Source: Streptosporangiaceae bacterium
GTDB lineage: Bacteria; Actinomycetota; Actinomycetes; Streptosporangiales; Streptosporangiaceae
Direction: 5' to 3'
DNA: 11,701 nt
Assembly: GCA_030045295.1 (NCBI GenBank)
Contig: JASIGD010000006.1
Coordinates: forward strand, 1 to 11,701
Translations under genes and position numbers: made by a program
Shown here: positions 6,355 to 11,701 of the stretch, piece by piece
How the letters are laid out: each line of letters starts with the position of its first letter
Numbering within the stretch: the first letter of the stretch is position 1
Notes under the pieces: model-generated
What the model saw: the letters and a program-made list of their open reading frames with translations, nothing else
Told to the model about the DNA's origin: nothing
The model's database searches: none

Positions 6355-9060
6355 TCAGATCAGGTCGAGCTGCCGTGCGCGGCGGACTGCCTCGCTGCGG
6401 TGAGCCACGGACAGCTTGCGGTAGATGCTCCTGAGATGAGTCTTGACGGTGTTCACCGAGAGATACATCTCGGCAGCGATCTCGGCAGTGCTGAGCATTC
6501 CCGATAGGTGGGTGAGCACCTCTCGCTCGCGCTCGCTGAGCCGCTCGATGACCAACGGCACCGCCTGGCCGGCCGGGGTTCGCGCTTTCGCGGCCGAGAC
6601 CGCGACTGGGTTCGCCTTATCGAGATCGAGCTGTTCCGCGCAGGAACGGGCCAGCTCAGGGTCGCGGCGCAGCACGTGTCGTATCCAGCTCCGCTCCATG
6701 ACGAAGGGAAGCCGTATCTGCTCGGGCTCGGCCAGCCGCAGTGCATGCTCGAGCGATCGGCGTCCGCGCGTGTCGTCGCCGGTCGCGTAGCTGAGCCGGG
6801 CATCGACCAGCCAACCCGCCAGGCCGATCTCCTGAGATGCCGAGCCCGAGCTCCCCGGCGCGGTTTCCAGTACGCGCCGGGCAGCTTGATGATCTCCTGA
6901 GGCCAGCCACGCGTGAGCCAGCGCGGCTGCGGCATCGGGTACAGACTGCGGACCGGCGCGGCTGGCAGCGGCCAGGGCTGCCGGAACGTCGCCTGCCGAC
7001 ACGCACGCACGTGACTCGAGAATCGTCAGCTGGAGGTCCAGCCAACCCGGCGGGGAGGGTGACCAGTGCTGGCGTGCCCGACGGATCATCTCGGACGTAG
7101 CTGCGGCCCGGCCCTCGGCCAGACGGCGTTGCGCAGCGACCGTGCAGGCAACCGTGCTGACCAGCTTGTCCGGGCAACTGCGAAGGGCGGCTTCGGCCAG
7201 CTTCAGCTGAGCATGCGCCCGGAGCATATCCCCCCGCTGCAGATGCACGGATGCCAGCGCGACGCCCGCCGCCGGGGTGACGTGCTCGGCAAGACCATCG
7301 CTGCTGGTCTTTATCGCCCCGGCCTCGTTGGCGTGCTCGAGCGCGTAGCTCAGCTGCCCGGTCAAGGCTTCGACGAGGGCCAGGTACCCAAGACAGCGGG
7401 CACGCTCGTACGCGGTCCCGGCAGTGGAGGCCGTAACTCCCGCCCGGAAGGCGGCCGCGGCAGCATCGAGACGACCGGCCCACAGCTCCACGACTCCGCG
7501 CCCCGACAACACCTCCGCTCGAAGTCCAGGGTGCCGGGCGTGTACTTCCTCGGGCAGTCGTTCGGCCAAGGCTTCCGCTCGCCCGGCCGCGGCGGTGGCT
7601 GCCTGAAGATCCCCGGTACGACCGGACAGTGCCAACTGGATCCGCGCCGCGGCGAACCGGGCCGGGATCGTCTCGTCGGCAGGAAGACCCTCGAGGACGC
7701 TCTCGGCGGCGGCCAGTGCGGTGACACTCGCCGCCCCTGCCGCGTCGGACAGCCTGGTCGCGGCCAGCACGAGCAACGGGTGCGGTTGGGTCCAGGCCGT
7801 ATCCCGCGGCATGCGCCGAAACGACTCGGCCAGCGGCTGGCGGCCCAGCGGTTCAATGAGCTGGCCTACCGCGAACTCGTTGACAACCATCTCCGCCGCG
7901 AACTGCCAGTCACCGGATTCGGCGGCGTACCGCACGGCCTGGTCAAGCCGCCCGGTGCGCCGGTACCACCGCGCGGCACGGTGATACAGCTCGGGCAGGC
8001 GCCCACGGCACTCGATCCGGAGCTTGAGCCGCAATACCGCGGCGAACAACGAATGGTAGCGATACCACCCATGCCCGACGTGTTGGACAAACGCGTTCGC
8101 CCGGGCCAGGGCGGGCAGGGTGTCTGCCGCCTGCTCGTCACCGGTCAGCTCACTGGCGAGGTCCGCGCAGACACAGTCCAAAATGCTGGTCTGGAGCAGC
8201 ATGTCGCGGACCGAAGCGGGCAGCGCGCTTAGCACCTCGTCCGCCAGATAACCGGTGATGGCGCTGTCCTCAGCTGCCAGGTCCCTAACGAGTTGCTCGG
8301 GGTCGGGGCGTCCCTGCAGCGAAAGCGCAGCCAGCCGGATTCCCGCTGCCCAGCCCTCGGTGCGCCCAGTGAGGCAGTCAAGCGCCGCCTCCGTCAGGGT
8401 GATACCGTGATGCGCCAGCAGCTGGCCGGACTCCTCCACGCTGAAGGCCAGGTCGTCCGCCCTGATCTCGGCCAACTCTCCGGTGAGCCTGTACCGGTGC
8501 AGAGGGACGAGAGGGTCGACCCGTGAGGCGACCACCAGATGCAGGCCGGGCCTGGCGTTCCTCAGCACGTAGGTAAGGCCGTCGAGGGTAGCCGGTTCGG
8601 TGAGCAGATGCAGGTCGTCGAGGACCATCACCACGGGCGGGTCCTGCGCGGCCAGCACCGAGGCAAGCCGTACGAGGAACAGGTGATCAACGGCCTCGCG
8701 GGTCGGTCCGGGCGTGATCCGGGGCACGGCGATGCCGGCTTTCCGCAGGGCTGCCACGACGTAGGACCAGAAGACCCGCGGCCGGTTGTCGTAATCATCA
8801 ACGGTGATCCAGGCCAGGGTGCGGGGATCGCCGCTGGCGGCGGCCCACGACGCGATGGCCATGGTCTTGCCCGCTCCGGGCGGCCCGGTCACCGAGGTCA
8901 GCGGACCTCGCGCGCCCTCTGCGACGAGTTTTTCGATGCGGGGACGCGCAACGGCCCAGCCCGGCAGGGCAGGCACGGTGACCTTGGACATCAAAACCGG
9001 GTCGTCGGCGCCGACATGCCCCCGGGAGCAGGCTGCTCCGCGAATATCGGTAGTCGCCAT
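6355..9060 (-). CDS. LAL-type (MalT-like) LuxR family ATP-dependent transcriptional regulator
   Basis: A 901-residue signal-transduction ATPase with DNA-binding tail, the usual size for LAL regulators. An N-terminal AAA/STAND-type NTPase contains Walker A GPPGAGKT (59-66), Walker B VVMVLDDLHLL (143-153) and a sensor-like VVASRVDP (176-183). A winged-helix/arm segment with RYHSLFAAVLR is followed by a long Ala/Leu-rich helical-repeat (TPR-like) region, about 360-830. A LuxR helix-turn-helix closes the protein (841-901, LSEREREVLTHLSG ... STAEIAAEMYLSVNTVKTH). In the family, ATP and an inducer bound by the repeat region drive oligomerisation and activation; MalT itself senses maltotriose. The inducer here is unknown, though a nearby GH15 gene makes a sugar signal plausible. 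The ATG at 9060 has GGAGAGG nine bases upstream; Met24 (MSKVTVPALPG) is an alternative start closer to the domain. A palindrome at 9191 lies in its upstream region. Confidence 0.94.
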   Translation of the reverse strand: MATTDIRGAACSRGHVGADDPVLMSKVTVPALPGWAVARPRIEKLVAEGARGPLTSVTGPPGAGKTMAIASWAAASGDPRTLAWITVDDYDNRPRVFWSYVVAALRKAGIAVPRITPGPTREAVDHLFLVRLASVLAAQDPPVVMVLDDLHLLTEPATLDGLTYVLRNARPGLHLVVASRVDPLVPLHRYRLTGELAEIRADDLAFSVEESGQLLAHHGITLTEAALDCLTGRTEGWAAGIRLAALSLQGRPDPEQLVRDLAAEDSAITGYLADEVLSALPASVRDMLLQTSILDCVCADLASELTGDEQAADTLPALARANAFVQHVGHGWYRYHSLFAAVLRLKLRIECRGRLPELYHRAARWYRRTGRLDQAVRYAAESGDWQFAAEMVVNEFAVGQLIEPLGRQPLAESFRRMPRDTAWTQPHPLLVLAATRLSDAAGAASVTALAAAESVLEGLPADETIPARFAAARIQLALSGRTGDLQAATAAAGRAEALAERLPEEVHARHPGLRAEVLSGRGVVELWAGRLDAAAAAFRAGVTASTAGTAYERARCLGYLALVEALTGQLSYALEHANEAGAIKTSSDGLAEHVTPAAGVALASVHLQRGDMLRAHAQLKLAEAALRSCPDKLVSTVACTVAAQRRLAEGRAAATSEMIRRARQHWSPSPPGWLDLQLTILESRACVSAGDVPAALAAASRAGPQSVPDAAAALAHAWLASGDHQAARRVLETAPGSSGSASQEIGLAGWLVDARLSYATGDDTRGRRSLEHALRLAEPEQIRLPFVMERSWIRHVLRRDPELARSCAEQLDLDKANPVAVSAAKARTPAGQAVPLVIERLSEREREVLTHLSGMLSTAEIAAEMYLSVNTVKTHLRSIYRKLSVAHRSEAVRRARQLDLI

Positions 9061-9190
9061 CCTCGTCCACCTCTCCCCGCCGACGACCCGAGTCCCCCAG
9101 CGGCACGAACAGCAGGCACCGCATGACCCGACCGACCGATGGCGATCGGCCTGGGCGGGCTAGTCCCTTCCCGCTACACCTTGTCTTTCG

Positions 9191-9205
9191 TATCACATGG
9201 TGATA
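9191..9205. promoter_or_regulatory. 15-bp palindrome TATCAC-ATG-GTGATA upstream of the LAL regulator
   Basis: A perfect AT-rich inverted repeat lies in the divergent spacer, 131 bp from the regulator ATG and 128 bp from the GTG of the small plus-strand gene. A further half-like CCATCACC follows at 9208-9215. Its symmetry and place suit an operator serving one or both promoters; autoregulation by the LAL protein is one possibility. GTGATA half-sites also occur at 6321 and 10251, but also inside coding sequence, so the shared motif is weak. Confidence 0.45.
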
Positions 9206-9321
9206 AGCCATCACCCCTTACTCCGTCTCACCAGGGTTGACGGAATTCACCCGCCATGAATGGGGCACAAAGCGCGATGAAGCAGGACCGTGGGAGTCTG
9301 GGCATGATGATTTCGACCTGC

Positions 9322-9327
9322 AAGGGG
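9322..9327 (+). promoter_or_regulatory. Ribosome binding site supporting the GTG start at 9333
   Basis: AAGGGG sits five bases before the GTG at 9333. The alternative in-frame TTG at 9237 has only AGGG directly abutting it, so the shorter protein is preferred. Confidence 0.55.
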
Positions 9328-9332
9328 CTACG

Positions 9333-9566
9333 GTGCCATCGTCCTACTACGAGATCCGGGTAGCCGGTGTGCTCCCGCCCGAGGCCTTGCTTGACTTCGA
9401 CCGGCTCACGGCCTCGGTGGAGCCGGTCGAGACGGTCCTGCATGGCCCGCTTCGGGATCAGGCGGCCCTGCACGGGCTGCTCGCCAGGCTTGAGACGTTC
9501 GGCGTGCAGGTCCTGGAGGTACGCCGCCTCTACGAAAGAGATCCGTCCGTGGACGAGGGCCGCTAG
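9333..9566 (+). CDS. Small conserved-looking protein, predicted ferredoxin-like alpha/beta fold
   Basis: A 77-residue protein from the GTG at 9333 (109 residues if the TTG at 9237 is used; the extra N-terminus TEFTRHEWGTKRDEAG is polar and looks non-homologous). The pattern YYEIRVAG, PPEALLDFDRLTA, EPVETVLHGPL, DQAALHGLLARLETFG, VQVLEVRRL reads as strand-helix-strand-helix-strand, typical of a small ferredoxin-like or ACT-like domain. I recall similar short hypothetical proteins in actinomycetes but cannot name a function. It has no signal or membrane segment. It is divergent from the LAL regulator, with the 9191 palindrome between them, so it may be a target of that regulator. It converges on the small membrane-protein gene at 9928. 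Confidence 0.72.
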   Translation: MPSSYYEIRVAGVLPPEALLDFDRLTASVEPVETVLHGPLRDQAALHGLLARLETFGVQVLEVRRLYERDPSVDEGR

Positions 9567-9927
9567 TCGTTGACGACCTGCTGAGCCGCACCGGGTCAGG
9601 CCACGCGGGCCGGGCATCGCGATGATTCAGCATCCGACCGCTGCCCTGCCTGCACGCCTGATCCGCGGTCAACCGCGCGGCGGGCCGAGTTGATTCCAGC
9701 ACAGTTCGCGGGGCCTCGGACAGGTTCCGGCAGGGTCCACCCGTCACGGGTGTTGGCGCGGCAACGATGGCAGCGTAGTATGTACGACCCCCGTTCGGAG
9801 CAGGACGTGGTCGAAGCTCCCTTACGATCTCACGATGGTCGGCCGACGATAGATGAACAGGGGCAGCGGCCTGGGGACTCGCCTGGCGTGCTGCCGTCCT
9901 GGCTCGAACGGCGCCGACCGTCGAAAG
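9567..9927. other. Convergent intergenic region (361 bp)
   Basis: No convincing gene is seen between the two convergent small genes. A plus-strand frame crosses it (from 9690) but has no ribosome site and lacks coding-like composition. It holds two inverted repeats: CGCGGT-CA-ACCGCG (9664-9677) and CACCCG-TCA-CGGGTG (9738-9752). Either could act as a stem for transcription end; neither has a T-run. Confidence 0.55.
9738..9752. repeat. 15-bp inverted repeat CACCCG-TCA-CGGGTG, second copy of the 6309 motif
   Basis: The arms are identical to those at 6309-6323 and only the three central bases differ; the symmetry here extends to seven bases around a single C. It lies midway between convergent genes (about 170 bp from each stop), a poor place for a promoter operator of those genes, so a terminator stem or a site for an unannotated transcript is possible. 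Confidence 0.4.
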
Positions 9928-10215
9928 TTAGGAGTCGCTCGAAGGAGTAGCTGCGGGGCCGTTCTGCCAAGCGGCTGTGCCGGCGGCAACTGCCGCCCTG
10001 GCCTGGACCCACTTCTGCCTGGCTAGCTCGCTCGGCGGCACTTCCATCTCCCTGACCCACTGGCGGATGGCGGTCATCAAGTGCGTGCTGCCCAGGGCTA
10101 GGCCGGCCAGAGCGACCAAGGTACCTGCTCCCACCAGCGCCGCGCTGGTAATCAGAGGACCGGCCCTGAACTGCGGGCCGCTCCTGCCGTTTTCGCCGTT
10201 CTCGCCATTGCTCAT
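9928..10215 (-). CDS. Small single-pass membrane protein of unknown function
   Basis: A 95-residue protein. It has a hydrophilic N-terminus with an ENG repeat (4-9), then one hydrophobic segment at about 19-42 (LITSAALVGAGTLVALAGLA) and a basic/aromatic juxtamembrane stretch HLMTAIRQWVREMEVPPSEL (45-64). An Ala-rich helix with QKWVQARAAVAAGTAAWQ and a polar tail complete it. The WVREMEVPPSELARxKW pattern is one I associate with short actinomycete hypothetical proteins; no function is known to me. There is no cleavage-site pattern, so it is probably a membrane anchor with a cytoplasmic helix rather than an exported protein. The ATG at 10215 is preceded by AAGGATGGAG, a good ribosome site. It is divergent from the GH15 gene across a 341-bp spacer. 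Confidence 0.8.
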   Translation of the reverse strand: MSNGENGENGRSGPQFRAGPLITSAALVGAGTLVALAGLALGSTHLMTAIRQWVREMEVPPSELARQKWVQARAAVAAGTAAWQNGPAATPSSDS

Positions 10216-10267
10216 GGCTCCATCCTTATCTGCGACGTAATGGTAAGTGTGATAGGCCGGGTGACAC

Positions 10268-10282
10268 GAGGGATCATCCCTC
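10268..10282. promoter_or_regulatory. 15-bp palindrome GAGGGAT-C-ATCCCTC
   Basis: A perfect inverted repeat with seven-base arms and a one-base centre, followed directly by CGGGATGACC, a partial third copy of the arm. It lies 53 bp upstream of the minus-strand gene at 10215, a typical operator distance, and 275 bp from the GH15 start. No known regulator is recognised. Confidence 0.42.
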
Positions 10283-10374
10283 CGGGATGACCGGTGGCGC
10301 GGCCGTGTGCTCGGAACGCTCCGGTTTCCACATCATTCGCATGGGGTGATGCGTTGCCATTCCCGCGCGGTCAT

Positions 10375-10430
10375 CGTGAGCGTGTGGCCGAGCACCGGGA
10401 ATCTCCTGCGTGAGCAGGGATGCGCTCACG
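10375..10430. promoter_or_regulatory. Cluster of three CGTGAGC heptamers upstream of the GH15 gene
   Basis: CGTGAGC is at 10375-10381 and 10409-10415, with its reverse complement GCTCACG at 10424-10430. The last two form an inverted repeat with an 8-base centre. They lie about 130-180 bp before the GH15 start, where activator or repressor sites would be expected. The binding role is inferred from position and symmetry only. Confidence 0.35.
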
Positions 10431-10556
10431 GTCGGGTAGCTCCCCGGCCCGCCACCTTGATGGCTCCCGCGTGCGTTCCGCGGACAGGGGACACGAGCGG
10501 CCGCGGCCGGTGGCGCCCGCGGTGCCGCGCTGAGCCTGTTAGAAGAGGAGAGGGTC

Positions 10557-11701
10557 GTGGCTCGTTATCCGAATATCAGTGACCATGGGCTGATCGGTGA
10601 TCTGCAGACTGCGGCGCTGGTGAGCACCGACGGCGTGCTGGACTGGTTCTGCTGTCCGCGGTTCGATTCGCCCAGTGTATTCGCGTCGCTGCTGGACGCG
10701 GAGCGCGGCGGGTTCTTCAAGATCGCGCCGGACCGCGGCGATTACGTGGCCAGGCAGCTGTACCTGCCCGATACGGCGGTCTTGATCACCCGGTTCCTGA
10801 CTCCCGACGGGGTCGGCGAGGTTCACGACTTCATGCCGGTCATCGAGGGCGAGGCGACCGGGCGGCACCGGCTGGTCCGGCACATCCGGGTCGTCCGCGG
10901 GGTGATGCGGTTCGCGATCGAGATCCAGCCGCGGTTCGACTACGGACGCGCGTCGCACCAGCTGGAGCTATCCGAGCACGGAGGGGTGCTCCGGTCCGCC
11001 GACTTGGAGCTGACCGTACACGGGCTGGCGCCGGCGGGGTCCACCGTCCAGGACCTGGGCGTCGCGGTGCAGCGGGCCGGCGACGGGTTGCGGTGGACGC
11101 GGACCTTGCGGGAGGGCCAGTCCGGCGGGGTGGTGCTGGAGTCGGGGGGCGCCGAGCCGCGGATCATCACGCCGGAGGAGGCGCTGCGGCTGCAGGAGGA
11201 CACCGAGCGGTTCTGGCGCGGCTGGCTGGACCGGTCCACCTATACCGGGCGCTGGCGGGAGATGGTCGACAGGTCGGCTATCACGCTGAAACTGCTGACT
11301 TACGCGCCGACCGGTGCACCGGTCGCGGCGCCGACCACCGGGCTGCCCGAGCAGGTCGGCGGGGAGCGCAACTGGGACTACCGCTACACCTGGATCCGGG
11401 ACGGCTCGTTCTCCATCTACGCGCTGCTCGGCCTGGGGTACGTCGAAGAGGCGGCCGCGTTCGGGACCTGGCTGCGGGACCGCGTGCAGGAGCAGGCCGG
11501 CAAGGACTCAGGCCCGCTGAAGATCATGTACCGGGTGGACGGCACCTCAGACCTGGTCGAGGAGAGCCTGGAGCATTTCGAGGGGTGGCGCGGGTCGCGG
11601 CCGGTGCGGATCGGCAACGGCGCCGCCGACCAGCTGCAGCTGGACATCTACGGCGAGGCCGCGGACGCGATGTTCCTGGCCGATGCCAGCGGCCTCCAGC
11701 C
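10557..11701 (+). CDS. Glycoside hydrolase family 15 protein (trehalase/glucoamylase type), 3' end off the right edge
   Basis: 381 residues can be read from a GTG preceded by GAGGAGAGGG, giving MARYPNISDHGLIGDLQTAA. The N-terminal beta-rich super-sandwich domain typical of prokaryotic GH15 covers about 1-230, with STDGVLDWFCCPRFDSPSVF at 23-42. The (alpha/alpha)6 barrel follows, with GGERNWDYRYTWIRDGSFSI (268-287), substrate-site Arg/Trp/Asp residues of the family, and GNGAADQLQLDIYGE (353-367). Both catalytic glutamates are expected downstream of the window edge, so activity cannot be judged. In actinobacteria this architecture includes trehalases hydrolysing trehalose to two glucose units, and other members act on alpha-glucans; the substrate is not decided by what is visible. 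No signal peptide is seen, so it is cytoplasmic. It may link to the LAL regulator nearby through sugar sensing, but this is inference from position. Confidence 0.93.
   Translation, partial: MARYPNISDHGLIGDLQTAALVSTDGVLDWFCCPRFDSPSVFASLLDAERGGFFKIAPDRGDYVARQLYLPDTAVLITRFLTPDGVGEVHDFMPVIEGEATGRHRLVRHIRVVRGVMRFAIEIQPRFDYGRASHQLELSEHGGVLRSADLELTVHGLAPAGSTVQDLGVAVQRAGDGLRWTRTLREGQSGGVVLESGGAEPRIITPEEALRLQEDTERFWRGWLDRSTYTGRWREMVDRSAITLKLLTYAPTGAPVAAPTTGLPEQVGGERNWDYRYTWIRDGSFSIYALLGLGYVEEAAAFGTWLRDRVQEQAGKDSGPLKIMYRVDGTSDLVEESLEHFEGWRGSRPVRIGNGAADQLQLDIYGEAADAMFLADASGLQ

Larger units (their letters stand above)
10216..10556. other. Divergent intergenic region (341 bp) in front of the GH15 gene
   Basis: No gene is supported here. 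It must hold promoters for the small membrane protein (minus) and the GH15 gene (plus), but no clear -35/-10 pair can be named. Notable are the palindrome at 10268, three copies of the heptamer CGTGAGC at 10375-10430, and a purine-rich ribosome site at 10545-10554 (GAGGAGAGGG, two bases before GTG). Confidence 0.55.

Noticed and set aside
7066..8232. 388-residue plus-strand open frame
   Set aside because: Lies wholly opposite the LAL regulator, which has clear domain motifs; the frame is a by-product of GC-rich codon use and encodes low-complexity Gly/Arg/Pro sequence.
9690..9950. 86-residue plus-strand open frame in the convergent spacer
   Set aside because: No ribosome site, no fold-like pattern, and it runs into the 3' end of the opposite small gene.
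10307..10582. 91-residue plus-strand open frame upstream of the GH15 gene
   Set aside because: Overlaps the GH15 start in another frame, lacks a ribosome site and has basic low-complexity sequence.
1..11701. CRISPR arrays, tRNA/rRNA genes, insertion sequences, integrases or attachment sites
   Set aside because: No regularly spaced repeats, RNA-gene signatures, transposase-like proteins or target-site duplications were found by reading the window.

Overview
This is a GC-rich stretch with coding regions strongly biased to G/C at the third codon position and frequent GTG starts. Together with the protein families present (an actinobacterial-type CydDC pair, a DUF2252 protein, a very large MalT-like LuxR regulator, a trehalase/glucoamylase-type GH15 enzyme), this points to a filamentous or soil actinomycete (Actinomycetota). 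A Streptosporangiales-like host is plausible, but nothing in the window fixes the genus. No rRNA, tRNA, CRISPR array, transposase, integrase or phage gene is visible, so it reads as chromosomal DNA rather than a recent mobile insertion.

Layout, left to right. Positions 1-3814 hold a minus-strand group read right to left: an unrecognised multi-pass membrane protein (2825-3814), then cydD (1034-2752), then cydC (from 1037 off the left edge). cydD and cydC overlap by four bases. CydDC is the thiol/haem-related ABC exporter needed to assemble cytochrome bd oxidase; cydA and cydB are not next to it here. A 318-bp divergent spacer (3815-4132) with repeats follows, then a plus-strand DUF2252 gene (4133-5593) closed by a clear rho-independent terminator (5601-5647).

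Positions 5745-9060 are minus strand again: a DUF1269 glycine-rich membrane protein (5745-6239) and, upstream of it, a 901-residue LAL-type (MalT-like) LuxR regulator (6355-9060). Divergent from the regulator is a small conserved-looking plus-strand ORF (9333-9566). It converges with a small minus-strand single-pass membrane protein (9928-10215). A plus-strand GH15 alpha-glucosidase/trehalase-type gene starts at 10557 and runs off the right edge before its catalytic glutamates.

Taken together the window looks like a respiratory, stress and storage-carbon neighbourhood: bd-oxidase maturation, small membrane stress-type proteins, a large ATP-sensing regulator and a trehalose/alpha-glucan hydrolase. 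The most interesting points are: (i) the DUF2252 protein carries kinase-like motifs in an order suggesting a circularly permuted aminoglycoside-phosphotransferase-like fold; (ii) several perfect inverted repeats sit in the spacers, including a near-identical CACCCG-N3-CGGGTG pair at 6309 and 9738 and a TATCAC-ATG-GTGATA palindrome in front of the LAL regulator; (iii) an unknown membrane protein sits where cydB usually precedes cydDC. I see no convincing evidence for a wholly new defence or mobile system.
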